DNA of 64,000 bases, from NCBI GenBank assembly GCA_905142475.1, contig LR990730.1:2790001-2854000 (forward strand). Direction: 5' to 3'. The translations under genes were made by a program, and so were the position numbers. Positions 8,588-18,931 of this stretch are shown here, piece by piece (within the stretch, counting starts at the first letter, position 1; every line of letters begins with the position of its first letter). The stretch is from Xanthomonas hydrangeae (lineage in GTDB: Bacteria > Pseudomonadota > Gammaproteobacteria > Xanthomonadales > Xanthomonadaceae). The notes under the pieces are model-generated. The model did no database searches, was not told the DNA's origin, and saw only the letters and a program-made list of their open reading frames with translations.

Positions 8588-9793
8588 ATGAGCAAACAGA
8601 TTCAAGAAGCCTACATCGTCGCCGCCACCCGTACCCCGGTCGGCAAGGCGCCCAAGGGCGTGTTCCGCAATACCCGTCCCGACGACATGCTGGCGCACGT
8701 GTTGCGTGCAGTCGTGGCGCAGGCGCCAGGCATCGATCTGTCGCGGATCGACGATGCCATCATCGGCTGCGCGATGCCCGAGGGCGAGCAAGGCATGAAC
8801 GTGGCGCGCATCGGCGTGCTGCTCGCCGGCCTGCCCAACAGCGTGGCCGGCCAGACCATCAATCGTTTCTGTTCGTCCGGCATCCAGGCCGTGGCGATGG
8901 CCGCCGACCAGATCCGTCTGGGCAATGCCGACCTGATGCTGGCCGGCGGTACCGAGTCGATGTCGATGGTGCCGATGATGGGCAACAAGGTCGCCATGTC
9001 GCCCAACGTCTTTGCCGACGACCACGTCGCGATCGCCTACGGTATGGGCATCACCGCCGAGAAAGTGGCCGAGGAATGGAAGGTCTCGCGCGAGGATCAG
9101 GATGCATTCGCGCTCGCTTCACACCAGAAGGCGATTGCCGCCATTGCCGCCGGCGAATTCCGCGACGAGATCACTCCCTACCAGATCCTCTCGCACCAGC
9201 CCGACCTGGCCGGCAATGTCATCGCGCTGCGCAAGCGGCTGGTCGACACCGATGAAGGCCCGCGCCCGGACAGCTCGCTCGAAGGTCTGGCCAAGCTGCG
9301 CCCGGTGTTCCGCAACGGCCAGTTCGGCGGCAGCGTCACCGCCGGCAACTCCTCGCAGATGAGCGACGGCGCCGGTGCGGTGCTGCTGGCCTCCGAGCAG
9401 GCGATCAAGGATTACGGCCTCACCCCGCTGGCGCGCTTTGTCAGCTTCTCGGTGGCCGGCGTGCGTCCGGAAGTGATGGGCATCGGCCCGATCGCGGCGA
9501 TTCCCAAGGCACTCAAGCAGGCCGGCCTGACCAAGGACCAGATCGACTGGATCGAGCTCAACGAAGCCTTCGCCGCGCAGGCGTTGGCGGTGATCCGCGA
9601 CAGCGAGCTGGATCCGTCCAAGGTCAACCCGCTGGGCGGCGCGATCGCTCTGGGCCACCCGCTGGGTGCGACCGGCGCGATCCGTGCCGCCACCCTGGTG
9701 CACGGTCTGCGCCGTCGTCAGCAGAAATACGGCATGGTCACCATGTGCATCGGCACCGGCATGGGCGCGGCGGGCATCATCGAAGCGCTGTAA
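8588..9793 (+). CDS. Acetyl-CoA C-acyltransferase (FadA/FadI-type thiolase)
   Basis: A 401-residue thiolase that completes beta-oxidation by cleaving 3-ketoacyl-CoA. The nucleophilic cysteine is in NRFCSSGIQAV near residue 95, the GHPLGATG histidine motif is near residue 358, and the second cysteine is in CIGTGMGAAG at the C-terminus. The start ATG at 8588 gives the conserved IVAATRTPVGK N-terminus; the longer reading frame passes through the intergenic repeat and is not likely translated. It follows the fused FadB-type gene. Confidence 0.94.
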   Translation: MSKQIQEAYIVAATRTPVGKAPKGVFRNTRPDDMLAHVLRAVVAQAPGIDLSRIDDAIIGCAMPEGEQGMNVARIGVLLAGLPNSVAGQTINRFCSSGIQAVAMAADQIRLGNADLMLAGGTESMSMVPMMGNKVAMSPNVFADDHVAIAYGMGITAEKVAEEWKVSREDQDAFALASHQKAIAAIAAGEFRDEITPYQILSHQPDLAGNVIALRKRLVDTDEGPRPDSSLEGLAKLRPVFRNGQFGGSVTAGNSSQMSDGAGAVLLASEQAIKDYGLTPLARFVSFSVAGVRPEVMGIGPIAAIPKALKQAGLTKDQIDWIELNEAFAAQALAVIRDSELDPSKVNPLGGAIALGHPLGATGAIRAATLVHGLRRRQQKYGMVTMCIGTGMGAAGIIEAL

Positions 9794-9802
9794 GTCATGC
9801 AC

Positions 9803-9832
9803 TGCGGGATCGGCCGCCGGGCCGATCCCGCA
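9803..9832 (+). terminator. GC-rich hairpin after the thiolase gene
   Basis: A perfect 13-bp stem (TGCGGGATCGGCC / GGCCGATCCCGCA) with a GCCG loop, 10 bases after the stop codon. It lacks a T run, so it may be a 3'-end stabilising structure upstream of the next terminator. Confidence 0.6.
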
Positions 9833-9857
9833 ACGCCGACCAGGCTGTCAGTCAACC

Positions 9858-9883
9858 AAGGCGTGCGCGAGCACGCCTTCTTT
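9858..9883 (+). terminator. Rho-independent terminator of the psrA-fad unit
   Basis: AAGGCGTGC, loop GCGA, GCACGCCTT followed by CTTT. A 9-bp stem with a short T-rich tail is a good candidate for the end of the operon. Confidence 0.7.
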
Positions 9884-10118
9884 ATGCGCCAGTGCAAACG
9901 ATCACCGGCGAATACCAGCAACACCATGCATCCGTCGGCGCGCCCGACAGGCGCGCGGCCAAGCGTCGCGTTTGAGCATGGCTCCGGATGGCACGTTGAC
10001 CGTCGCCCGGCGTCGCCAGCACATGCCAGCCATTCGATCGCCGGCGTGGCGCTACGCGCGCAACGTCGCCGCATCCCGGCCTTGGCTTCACTCCCGCGAT
10101 TAAACGGCAGAGCTGCGC
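9884..10118. other. Intergenic region with no supported gene
   Basis: Together with the two hairpins this makes a 325-base gap between the convergent thiolase and crcB genes. I see no convincing reading frame, RNA gene or repeat in it. Confidence 0.5.
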
Positions 10119-10520
10119 CTAACGCGCCACCAGCCACTGGCCGGTACGCGCACCGGCGAACACCAGCGCCAGTCCGGCCACTAGCGTGATGGCCAGATAC
10201 ACGCCGATCATCGCGGCCCGATCCGTGCGTGCGAACACCAGGCATTCCATCATCAGCGAGGAGAACGTGGTCAGCCCGCCGATCACGCCGACGATCAGCA
10301 AGGCCCGCAACGGCCAGCTCGCCGGCCCGCGCGCATCCAGCCAGACCAGCAGCACACCGGCGACGAACGAACCGAGCAGATTCACGGTCAGCGTGCCCCA
10401 CGGAAATCCGTTGCCGAAGCGCTGCAGCAACGAGGCACCGATGGCAAAGCGCAGGCCGGAACCCAGCGCACCGCCGGTCATCGCCAGCAGCAATTGCTGC
10501 CACCACACCGGCGCGTTCAT
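10119..10520 (-). CDS. crcB: CrcB/Fluc fluoride channel
   Basis: A 133-residue, four-helix membrane protein that exports fluoride as a dual-topology dimer. Family motifs are visible: [10 protein letters not shown] near residue 15, the [12 protein letters not shown] segment carrying the conserved Asn, and [12 protein letters not shown] with the phenylalanine/serine track. A fluoride riboswitch and terminator precede it, which independently supports the function. The ATG at 10520 was chosen because no other in-frame start lies between the terminator and the first helix. Confidence 0.96.
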   Translation of the reverse strand: MNAPVWWQQLLLAMTGGALGSGLRFAIGASLLQRFGNGFPWGTLTVNLLGSFVAGVLLVWLDARGPASWPLRALLIVGVIGGLTTFSSLMMECLVFARTDRAAMIGVYLAITLVAGLALVFAGARTGQWLVAR

Positions 10521-10596
10521 GCGCGCACTCCGCAGGTGGTCGAAGGGGGGTTCAACAAGGTGTCGTGCATGGTCGGCATCATCCGGTTTTCTGAGC

Positions 10597-10633
10597 AAGA
10601 AAAGATGCCGGGGCACAGACCTGCCGCCCCGGC
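10597..10633 (-). terminator. Riboswitch-controlled intrinsic terminator of crcB
   Basis: On the minus strand an 8-bp GCCGGGGC/GCCCCGGC stem is followed by ATCTTTTCTT. It lies immediately downstream of the fluoride aptamer and about 75 bases before crcB, so fluoride binding is expected to prevent its formation. Confidence 0.85.
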
Positions 10634-10640
10634 GGGGGTG

Positions 10641-10702
10641 GGCAGGCATCATCAGCGCGCAGGGTGCGTGCGGTTCTAAGGAGGAATGCCATCTCCTGTG
10701 CG
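10641..10702 (-). ncRNA. Fluoride riboswitch (crcB motif) aptamer
   Basis: The minus strand contains GGAGATGGCATTCCTCC (10696-10680), then AACC, a variable stem, and TGATGATGCCTGCC (10654-10641). These are the conserved blocks of the crcB/fluoride RNA, including the P1-loop pairing sequence and the 3' GATGCC segment. The gene downstream is crcB, as expected for this class. The aptamer begins 12 bases after the rarA stop codon, so its promoter lies inside rarA or it is transcribed by read-through. Confidence 0.93.
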
Positions 10703-10707
10703 GCCGA

Positions 10708-12081
10708 TTATGCCGTGGGCTTGCCGCCCTTGTCAGCCCGCGCCTGTTCGCGCGCGGCGCGCAAGCGGTCGAGCTTTTCCTTGAGCTTGATCTCCAGCCC
10801 GCGCGGCACCGGGTTGTAATAGACCTGCTCGCCCATCGCATCCGGAAAGCCGGTCTGGTCCAGCGCGATCCCGCCTTCGGCGTCGTGGTCGTACTGATAG
10901 TCCTGCCCGTAGCCGAGCGTCTTCATCAGCTTGGTCGGCGCATTGCGCAGATGCAGCGGCACCTCTTGGGTGCCGGTGGCGCGTACTTCGGCCTTGGCCT
11001 GATTGAAGGCCGCGTAGCCGGCATTGGACTTGGCTGTGCTGGCCAGATACAGCACCAGTTGCGCGAACGCCAGCTCGCCCTCCGGGCTGCCCAGGCGTTC
11101 GTAGATGTCCCAGGCTTCCAGCGCCATGCTCTGCGCGCGCGGATCGGCCAGGCCGATGTCCTCGATCGCCATGCGGGTCAGCCGCCGTGCCAGATAGGCC
11201 GGGTCGCAGCCACCATCGAGCATGCGCGTGAGCCAGTACAGCGCGGCATCGGGGTTGGAGCTGCGCACCGATTTGTGCAGCGCCGAGATCTGGTCGTAGA
11301 ACTGCTCGCCGTTCTTGTCGAAGCGACGTGTGCGGTCGGCCAGTACCTGCAGCAGCGTCTGCGGAGTGATCTGGCCACCCTCGCCGCCTGCCAGTTCTGC
11401 GGCGATCTCCAGCAGCGTCAGTGCGCGGCGTACATCGCCATCGGCGGCGCTGGCAATTTCCAGCAGCGAAGCATCGCTGACCTGGATGGTCTCCTGTCCC
11501 AGCCCGCGCTCCGGATCATGCAAGGCCCGCTGCAAGGCCTCGACGATGTCCTGCGGCGAGACCCCTTCCAGCACATGTACGCGGCAACGCGACAGTAATG
11601 CGGAGTTCAATTCGAAGGATGGATTTTCGGTGGTCGCACCGACGAACAGAATCGTGCCGCGCTCGATATGCGGCAAAAACGCGTCCTGTTGCGCCTTGTT
11701 GAAGCGATGCACCTCATCGACGAACAACACCGTGCGGCGGCCGCTGGCAAAGCGCTGCGCGGCCTCGGCCAATACCTGGCGTACTTCCGGCAATCCCGAC
11801 AAGACCGCCGAGATCGCCTTGAATTCGGCATCCGAGTAATGCGCCAGCAGCAGCGCCAGGGTTGTTTTGCCGCAACCGGGCGGCCCCCACAGGATCATTG
11901 AATGCACGCGACCGAATTCCACCGCGCGTCGCAATGCGCTGTCGGGTGCCAGCAGGCGTTTCTGCCCGACCATCTCGTCGAGGGTGCGCGGACGCATGCG
12001 CTCGGCCAGCGGGCGCAGATGCTCGCCGTCTACGCTGAGCAGATCGGCTTCGGGAGCGATGGGGAGCTTGGTTCGTGCCAC
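10708..12081 (-). CDS. rarA: RarA/MgsA replication-associated recombination AAA+ ATPase
   Basis: A 457-residue clamp-loader-like AAA+ protein acting at stalled replication forks. Walker A is GPPGCGKTT near residue 70, Walker B is [10 protein letters not shown] near residue 120, sensor 1 is GATTENPSF, and the C-terminal tetramerisation region ([19 protein letters not shown]) is present. It lies downstream of lolA, as in E. coli (ftsK-lolA-rarA). A hairpin separates it from lolA. Confidence 0.95.
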   Translation of the reverse strand: MARTKLPIAPEADLLSVDGEHLRPLAERMRPRTLDEMVGQKRLLAPDSALRRAVEFGRVHSMILWGPPGCGKTTLALLLAHYSDAEFKAISAVLSGLPEVRQVLAEAAQRFASGRRTVLFVDEVHRFNKAQQDAFLPHIERGTILFVGATTENPSFELNSALLSRCRVHVLEGVSPQDIVEALQRALHDPERGLGQETIQVSDASLLEIASAADGDVRRALTLLEIAAELAGGEGGQITPQTLLQVLADRTRRFDKNGEQFYDQISALHKSVRSSNPDAALYWLTRMLDGGCDPAYLARRLTRMAIEDIGLADPRAQSMALEAWDIYERLGSPEGELAFAQLVLYLASTAKSNAGYAAFNQAKAEVRATGTQEVPLHLRNAPTKLMKTLGYGQDYQYDHDAEGGIALDQTGFPDAMGEQVYYNPVPRGLEIKLKEKLDRLRAAREQARADKGGKPTA

Positions 12082-12102
12082 GCGTCATTGTATCGCGTAA
12101 GC

Positions 12103-12128
12103 AAACGGCCTTCTGCGAAGAAGGCCGT
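12103..12128 (-). terminator. Hairpin between lolA and rarA
   Basis: A 10-bp stem (AACGGCCTTC / GAAGGCCGTT) with a six-base loop just after lolA. The T tail is weak, so partial termination or processing is more likely than a full stop. Confidence 0.5.
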
Positions 12129-12156
12129 TGTCAGTGCGGATGCGTCGAACGAGGGC

Positions 12157-12786
12157 TTACTGCGCGTCGCCGACCACGTCTACGCCTTTGGCCGGGGCGT
12201 AGCGAAAAGTGTCCGCAGCGAAGGCCGGATTGCGCTTCCAGCCGCTGAAACTGATCGCGGTGCGCTGGCCGACTGCGTCCACCACCTCCATCTTGGCCAG
12301 ACCCTCCTTGCCGAATCCCAGCGAGGCCATCTGGAAGCTGGCTTCGGTATCCACCTTGGGCGTCAGCGACAACCACTGCAGCCCGTCACGCGGCGCAGCT
12401 TCTTCGCTGACGTCGTATTGCTTGTCCAGGCGCGCCGGATCGATCAAGGCGACCAACGGGCTGTTCTGTTCTTCGCTGCCCTGCGCGCGCACGGTGACCT
12501 GCTCCAGGTCCGGGTCGAACACCCACACCTTCTTGCCGTCGGCAACGATCAGCTGCTTGTAGGGCTTGGCGTACTCCCAACGGAACTGGCGCGGCGCCGA
12601 CAATGCCACCCGCCCACTCGAGCTTTCCTTGACCCGGCCATTGGCATCGGAGACCTGCTGGCTGAACTGCCCGTCCAGCCCTTTGAGGCCGCGCGTGAAC
12701 GTATCCAGCTCCTGGCGTGCACCGGCAAATGCGGTGCCGGCGAACAGGGCGGTGGCGAGAACGGCATAACGGAGCTGGCGATGCAT
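12157..12786 (-). CDS. lolA: LolA outer-membrane lipoprotein carrier protein
   Basis: A 209-residue periplasmic chaperone that takes lipoproteins from LolCDE to LolB. There is a signal peptide (LRYAVLATALFAGTAFA) and the family core: LDTFTRGLKGLDGQFSQQV, SSGRVALSAPRQFRWEY and LIVADGKKVWVFDPDLEQV. The ATG at 12786 places the signal peptide at the N-terminus; an in-frame upstream ATG at 12828 would add 14 unlikely residues. Position between ftsK and rarA matches the E. coli arrangement. Confidence 0.94.
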   Translation of the reverse strand: MHRQLRYAVLATALFAGTAFAGARQELDTFTRGLKGLDGQFSQQVSDANGRVKESSSGRVALSAPRQFRWEYAKPYKQLIVADGKKVWVFDPDLEQVTVRAQGSEEQNSPLVALIDPARLDKQYDVSEEAAPRDGLQWLSLTPKVDTEASFQMASLGFGKEGLAKMEVVDAVGQRTAISFSGWKRNPAFAADTFRYAPAKGVDVVGDAQ

Positions 12787-12892
12787 CGCGGTCTTCCAAT
12801 AGGGAATGCGTGGATTTTGATACTTCATAGATGAATGGGCGAGCGCTATCGCACGACACGTTCAGATCGCAGCAGCGACGAATCGACCCCTC

Positions 12893-14818
12893 TCACTGTG
12901 CCGTCTGCACCTTGGACAGATCGCCATACACGATCTGCCCGCGAAACCCGCGCCGCACCTGCTGGTAGAGCTCGCGGAATGCGCGGTAATCCTGAGGCTG
13001 ACACAGCGCCTGCGGCCCACGCACTGCGGCACGCTGCAGCCGATGCACCGCAGTTACCGTCTGCCCTTGACGCGTCCACTCGACCGCATACTCGCCGGCG
13101 GCATTGCGAAAGGTGCTGCTGCGCGGGATCGCGATGATCGGCACCGTCGCCGGGAAGTTCACCACATAGGTTTCTTCGCGCACGCTGTCGTTGCAGTAGA
13201 ACGGAGTCAGATTGTCTTCGGCCGAGGTGGTCGTATAGATCCCGCGTGTCGATTCGGCACCGGGCATATCGGGCAAGGTCATGCCGCCGACCACCGAAAA
13301 ATCCACCGCATCGTTGGCCTGGAACGTGTAGCGGTAATTGAACGGGGCATCCAGATCCAGCGGGTCGCCCTGAATCAGCAGATCGCCGGTGCCGTCGAAG
13401 CCGGACTGGGCAATGATCGATTCTTCGATGCGATTGCGGTTCTGCGCGTTGAGTTGCACGAACATCGCGCGCAAGCCCACCTCGCCGGTCTGCCCGCTAT
13501 CCAGCGTGGTCATGCCTTGCAGGCCGCCTTGCGGGGTGAAGCGGTACTCGGTGCGCGCGACGTAGCGATTGACCTTGCGGTCGTTGGGCGGGGTGTGCGT
13601 GACCTTGCCGTCCAGCGTATGCACCACCGGCGCGCCGAGATCGCCGGCCGGCAGCTGGCCGAAGCGCGCGTAGGGGTTGGTCGAATCCACATACAGATCG
13701 AACGCCGGGATGTAGGTGATGGCGTGGTTGAAGCGCCCAAGCACCGGGATCGGCGGCAGCGTCGGCCCGCCTTCGGCACCGATCAGCACCGGTGTGCTGG
13801 CGATGCCCTTGGCCGCCAGCAAGGCTTCCAGGATCACCGTGTGGTCCTTGCAGTCGCCATAGTGGTTGGCCAGGATGCTGTCGGCACTATTGGGCTCCAG
13901 CCCGCCGTTGCCCAGGTACACCGCCACATAACGGATATTGCGCGCGACCCAGGCATACAACGCCGCTGCCTGCGCACGCGGGTCGTCGATGCCACGCGTC
14001 ACCTCGTCGGCCAGCGACTGGATCGCCGGCGTCACCGCAGCAGCGCGGCCGCCCTTGACGTGGTAGGCCAGGCCCATCTGCGACCAGCTGTCGAAGGTGC
14101 TGGCCATCAAGGTGGGGCTGAATTCCCAGGTCGCCGCGCTCCAGTTCTGGTTCTTCATCGGCGTGGTGCGCTGATAGCGCCATTCCCAGCGCGCCTGGTC
14201 GCCGCGCACCACCGGCTTGATCCCTCCCTGCAGCCCGCGCACCGACAAATGCACCGGCAACGCCTTCGGCGCCACCAGCGTGACCACCGCATCGTCGTAT
14301 TGCGCGAACACACTGAAGGTCTCCCAAAGGCTGAAATACCCGGGGAAGTACGGCGTGTTCTGCGCCCGCCGCACGCGATAGACGATGCGCGCGCCCGGCG
14401 CCAGATTCGGGAACACCACCACCTTGACCTTGCGGTCGGCATACATCGCCGCCGCCGCACTGGAATAGCTTTCCTGGGTGTAGATCTTGTCGGCCGCCAC
14501 GTCCTGGCGCAGCCCCTCGGCGGTGACGGTGTAGGCCTGCAGCACCTCCAGGGTCTCCATCTTCTCGCTGTAGCTCAGCCGCACCTGGCTGAACTGCTCC
14601 ACTGCCGATTTGGTCTTCAGCAGGATCTCGTACTCGTCGGTTTCCACGCTGCTGGCGTCGGCACGTACTTCGTAGTCGGCGCGATAGCGCACGAAACTGT
14701 AGTTGGTGTCGGCCTGTGTGCGTGCCGCAGCAGCGGCAGGCGCGGCCTGCTGCTGGGCCTGAGCCAGCAGCGGCAATGAGATCAGCAGCAGAAGCAGCAA
14801 CACAGGACGACGCAGCAT
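12893..14818 (-). CDS. Exported DUF3857 / transglutaminase-like protein
   Basis: A 641-residue protein with a signal peptide (LLLLLLISLPLLAQA), an N-terminal DUF3857 beta-rich domain (about residues 45-220) and a transglutaminase-like fold. The Cys-His-Asp catalytic triad is visible: NHYGDCKDHT, RFNHAITYI and YVDSTNP. No function is established that I can name; periplasmic amidase or cross-linking activity is an inference from the fold. It sits between ftsK and lolA, a place where E. coli has no gene, and could share their envelope-related expression. Confidence 0.85.
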   Translation of the reverse strand: MLRRPVLLLLLLISLPLLAQAQQQAAPAAAAARTQADTNYSFVRYRADYEVRADASSVETDEYEILLKTKSAVEQFSQVRLSYSEKMETLEVLQAYTVTAEGLRQDVAADKIYTQESYSSAAAAMYADRKVKVVVFPNLAPGARIVYRVRRAQNTPYFPGYFSLWETFSVFAQYDDAVVTLVAPKALPVHLSVRGLQGGIKPVVRGDQARWEWRYQRTTPMKNQNWSAATWEFSPTLMASTFDSWSQMGLAYHVKGGRAAAVTPAIQSLADEVTRGIDDPRAQAAALYAWVARNIRYVAVYLGNGGLEPNSADSILANHYGDCKDHTVILEALLAAKGIASTPVLIGAEGGPTLPPIPVLGRFNHAITYIPAFDLYVDSTNPYARFGQLPAGDLGAPVVHTLDGKVTHTPPNDRKVNRYVARTEYRFTPQGGLQGMTTLDSGQTGEVGLRAMFVQLNAQNRNRIEESIIAQSGFDGTGDLLIQGDPLDLDAPFNYRYTFQANDAVDFSVVGGMTLPDMPGAESTRGIYTTTSAEDNLTPFYCNDSVREETYVVNFPATVPIIAIPRSSTFRNAAGEYAVEWTRQGQTVTAVHRLQRAAVRGPQALCQPQDYRAFRELYQQVRRGFRGQIVYGDLSKVQTAQ

Positions 14819-15264
14819 GGGTCTCGATCACGGCGGGCCGAAGCGGCCCTTGTGCAACAGGGTAGCCGGTGTGCGCGGCAGCGTCAGGCACCGGCATCCA
14901 ACATCGCCGCATCCATGTGTCTGCGGGTATGCGCACGCAATCCGGATAAGAGCGGCCGACAAAACCAAGCAGCAACCTGTCTGGTGCGGTGTCCTCGCCG
15001 ATTGCGGGACCATGTGGCGGCATGGATGCCGCTACTGAGCCTACATGGACGTACTTGCGGGGTGTCCCGCGAGCGGTGAGGGAACCGCGCCCTCGACCGA
15101 CTCGGCGTTTTGACCTTGGCTTTTGACTGTATCAACCAAGATGCGGCCAACAACACAACTGCGCTCACCGCCAGGCGGCCTCTCGCCACGGCATGTTAGC
15201 CGCACCTAAGCCCGGAACGGGGCGCTACGCGTAAGCCGACACGCGCCGCGTTGCCGGCCGCCGA
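14819..15264. other. Gene-free region holding an intergenic palindromic repeat
   Basis: No convincing gene lies in these 446 bases. Positions 14981-15100 are a copy of the repeat family also found at 44720-44840; the rest shows nothing recognisable. Confidence 0.6.
14981..15100. repeat. Dispersed GC-rich repeat, copy similar to 44720-44840
   Basis: This 120-base segment runs from GGTGCGGTGTCCTCGCC through GCCTACATGGACGTACTTGC to CGCGCCCTCGAC. It is about 90 percent like 44720-44840 by eye and shares parts with 28970-29000. It lies in an intergenic region and has no coding signal. Confidence 0.8.
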
Positions 15265-17622
15265 TTACTTGGGCGGCGGCGGTGCCAGCACGGTACGGTC
15301 GCCATTGTGCTCGGGCTGGCTGACCACGCCGGCCGCTTCCATCGCTTCGATCAAACGCGCGGCGCGGTTGTAGCCGATCTTCAAGCGCCGCTGCACGCCG
15401 GAGATCGAGGCACGCCTGGTCTCGGTGACGATACGCAGGGCTTCGTCGTACAAGGGGTCGGACTCATCGCCGCCACCGCCGCTGCTCTCCGGCAGGCCGG
15501 TCGCACCCACCACGGTGCCATCGCCCATCGTCTGCACCTCGTCCAGTACGCCTTCTACATACGACACCGGCCCGCTCGCCTTGAGATGCTCGACCACACG
15601 ATGCACTTCTTCGTCACTGACGAAGGCGCCATGCACGCGGTCTGGCAGCGCCGTGCCCGGCGGCAGATACAGCATGTCGCCGTTGCCCAGCAACGCCTCG
15701 GCGCCGGACTGATCCAGGATGGTGCGCGAGTCGATCTTGGAGCTGACCTGGAACGCCACGCGGGTCGGGATATTGGCCTTGATCAGGCCGGTGATCACGT
15801 CCACCGACGGCCGCTGCGTGGCCAGAATGAGATGGATGCCAGCCGCACGCGCTTTTTGCGCCAGGCGCGCGATCAGCTCTTCGACCTTCTTGCCGACGAT
15901 CATCATCATGTCGGCGAATTCGTCGATGAAGATGACGATGAACGGCAGCGATTCCAGCGGGCGCGGCGCCTCGCCCAGTTCCGGATTCGGCTTGAACAGC
16001 GGGTCCATCATCGGCTGGCCGGCGTCGATGGCGTCCTTGATCTTCTTGTTGAAGCCGGCCAGGTTGCGCACGCCCACCGCGCTCATCAGCTTGTAGCGGC
16101 GTTCCATCTCGGCCACGCACCAACGCAGGCCGTTGGCGGCCTCCTTCATGTCGGTGACCACCGGCGCCAGCAGATGCGGGATGCCCTGATAGACGCTCAG
16201 TTCGAGCATCTTCGGGTCGATCATCAGCATCCGCAGCTCCTTGTGCGAGGCCTTGAACAGCAGGCTCAGCACCATTGCATTGACCGCCACCGACTTGCCC
16301 GAACCGGTGGTACCGGCCACCAGCAAATGCGGCATGCGCGCCAGATCGGCCACCGTCGGGCGTCCGGCGATGTCCTTGCCCAACGCCAAGGTCAGCGGGC
16401 TCGGCGACTTGTCGTACTCCTTGGAGCGCAACAGTTCGGACAGGAAGATCATCTCGCGGGTGACGTTGGGGATCTCCAGACCCACCACCGACTTGCCCGG
16501 AATCACGTCCACCACGCGCACCGACTTGACCGACAGCCCGCGCGCAATGTCCTTGTCCAGCGAACTGATCTGGCTGACCTTGATGCCCGGCGCCGGCTCG
16601 ATTTCGAAGCGCGTGATCACCGGACCCGGATAGGCCCCGACCACCTGCGCCTCGATGCGGAAGTCCTTGAGCTTGAATTCGATCTGCCGCGACAGCGTTT
16701 CCAGCGTCTCTTCCGAATACCCCTTGGCCTGCGGCTTGGGATCGTCCAGCAGCGCAAGCGGCGGCAGGTCGGAGCCGTCGGTACTCACTCCCTGGAACAT
16801 CGGGATCTGTGTATCGCGCTTGGCACGCTCGCTCTTTTCCACCACCGGTGCCGGCGGCGGTTCGATCTTGACCGGCTCGCGCTTGGCCTGCTTGACCGCA
16901 TCGACCTTGCGCACTTCCTCGCGCTCTTCGCGCATCACGCGGGTCTGCTGCCACTCGGTGGCCTGATGGGTCTTGCGCTGCATCAACGGCCCCAGCGCCA
17001 GCACCGCCTTACCGATACGTTCCATCAGCGCAAACCACGACAACCCCGTGGCCAGCGTGATCGACACCAGCAACAACACCATCACGAACAGGTTCGCGCC
17101 CAGCGCACCGAACCCGGCGCTCAGCGAATTGCTGACCAGCCGCCCCAGGATGCCGCCGGCCCCGGCCACATCGCCGGTGAACAGGCGCAGGTGCAGGAAG
17201 CCGGTCGAAGAAATCAGGAAACCGACCATGCCGACCAGGCGCAGTGCGGGCCCCAGATCGGCCTCGGCCTGCCCTTCCTTGTCCATGCCGAACAAGGCGA
17301 TCCAGGCCACCGCGCCCAGCACCACCGGCAGCAGGAACGCCACATAACCGAACAGCTGCAGCAGCACGTCGGCCGTCCATGCACCGACCCGGCCGCCCAT
17401 GTTGTGCACCGGCGCGACCACGCTGCCGGTCTGCGACCAGCCTGGATCGGCCGCCGAATAGGTGAACAGGCTGGCCAGCAGATACAGCAGCAACGGCGCC
17501 ACCGCGATCAATGCCAGATCGCGCCAGAGCTTTTGCCGACGCGGATTGTCCGCCACCGCCGTCTTGCGCGAGGACGGTTTGCCCTCTGCGGGCTTGCTGC
17601 GTTCGGGAACCTGCTTTGCCAC
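15265..17622 (-). CDS. ftsK: FtsK DNA translocase
   Basis: A 785-residue septal DNA pump. It has an N-terminal block of four membrane segments (about residues 30-200), a short charged linker, the motor domain with Walker [13 protein letters not shown] near residue 433 and Walker [13 protein letters not shown], and a C-terminal winged-helix gamma domain ([21 protein letters not shown]) that reads KOPS sites. It is much shorter than E. coli FtsK (1329 residues) because the linker is short, which is common in the family. An AGGTGG ribosome-binding site precedes the ATG. Confidence 0.96.
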   Translation of the reverse strand: MAKQVPERSKPAEGKPSSRKTAVADNPRRQKLWRDLALIAVAPLLLYLLASLFTYSAADPGWSQTGSVVAPVHNMGGRVGAWTADVLLQLFGYVAFLLPVVLGAVAWIALFGMDKEGQAEADLGPALRLVGMVGFLISSTGFLHLRLFTGDVAGAGGILGRLVSNSLSAGFGALGANLFVMVLLLVSITLATGLSWFALMERIGKAVLALGPLMQRKTHQATEWQQTRVMREEREEVRKVDAVKQAKREPVKIEPPPAPVVEKSERAKRDTQIPMFQGVSTDGSDLPPLALLDDPKPQAKGYSEETLETLSRQIEFKLKDFRIEAQVVGAYPGPVITRFEIEPAPGIKVSQISSLDKDIARGLSVKSVRVVDVIPGKSVVGLEIPNVTREMIFLSELLRSKEYDKSPSPLTLALGKDIAGRPTVADLARMPHLLVAGTTGSGKSVAVNAMVLSLLFKASHKELRMLMIDPKMLELSVYQGIPHLLAPVVTDMKEAANGLRWCVAEMERRYKLMSAVGVRNLAGFNKKIKDAIDAGQPMMDPLFKPNPELGEAPRPLESLPFIVIFIDEFADMMMIVGKKVEELIARLAQKARAAGIHLILATQRPSVDVITGLIKANIPTRVAFQVSSKIDSRTILDQSGAEALLGNGDMLYLPPGTALPDRVHGAFVSDEEVHRVVEHLKASGPVSYVEGVLDEVQTMGDGTVVGATGLPESSGGGGDESDPLYDEALRIVTETRRASISGVQRRLKIGYNRAARLIEAMEAAGVVSQPEHNGDRTVLAPPPPK

Positions 17623-17730
17623 CTGTAGCCAGACCTTAGAAAAATGCTGTTAGTGATTGATAATAAACGACTGACGCCACAGTTTCAGCTGTTGGACATC
17701 CACTGCCTGCCGTGTCGCTCGGCGGTCAAC

Positions 17731-17754
17731 GAAAAACGCCGCACAAGGCGGCGT
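17731..17754 (-). terminator. Orphan intrinsic terminator upstream of ftsK
   Basis: On the minus strand ACGCCGC, a five-base loop and GCGGCGT are followed by TTTTC. It points the same way as ftsK but lies about 110 bases before its start, and no annotated gene precedes it on this strand. A 15-codon frame (17758-17805, minus) ends just before it. Confidence 0.65.
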
Positions 17755-17818
17755 CGACTACGCGTACTGGGTGGACCATGCCATCTGCGGTTCATGCAGT
17801 TCCATCGCGCCGCCTTGA

Positions 17819-18874
<1,056 letters not shown>

Positions 18875-18931
18875 GGTGGCTGACCGCCGGCTGCGCCCTG
18901 CGGGCAACCTCGCTTCCCACGGGCCGTGCGC

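Noticed and set aside
9882..10103. Short frames between the thiolase and crcB genes
   Set aside because: No ribosome-binding site, motif or consistent codon use.
13043..14779. A 578-residue plus-strand frame over the transglutaminase-like gene
   Set aside because: Shadow frame with no family features.
15307..17628. A 773-residue antisense frame over ftsK
   Set aside because: Shadow of ftsK; no recognisable domain.
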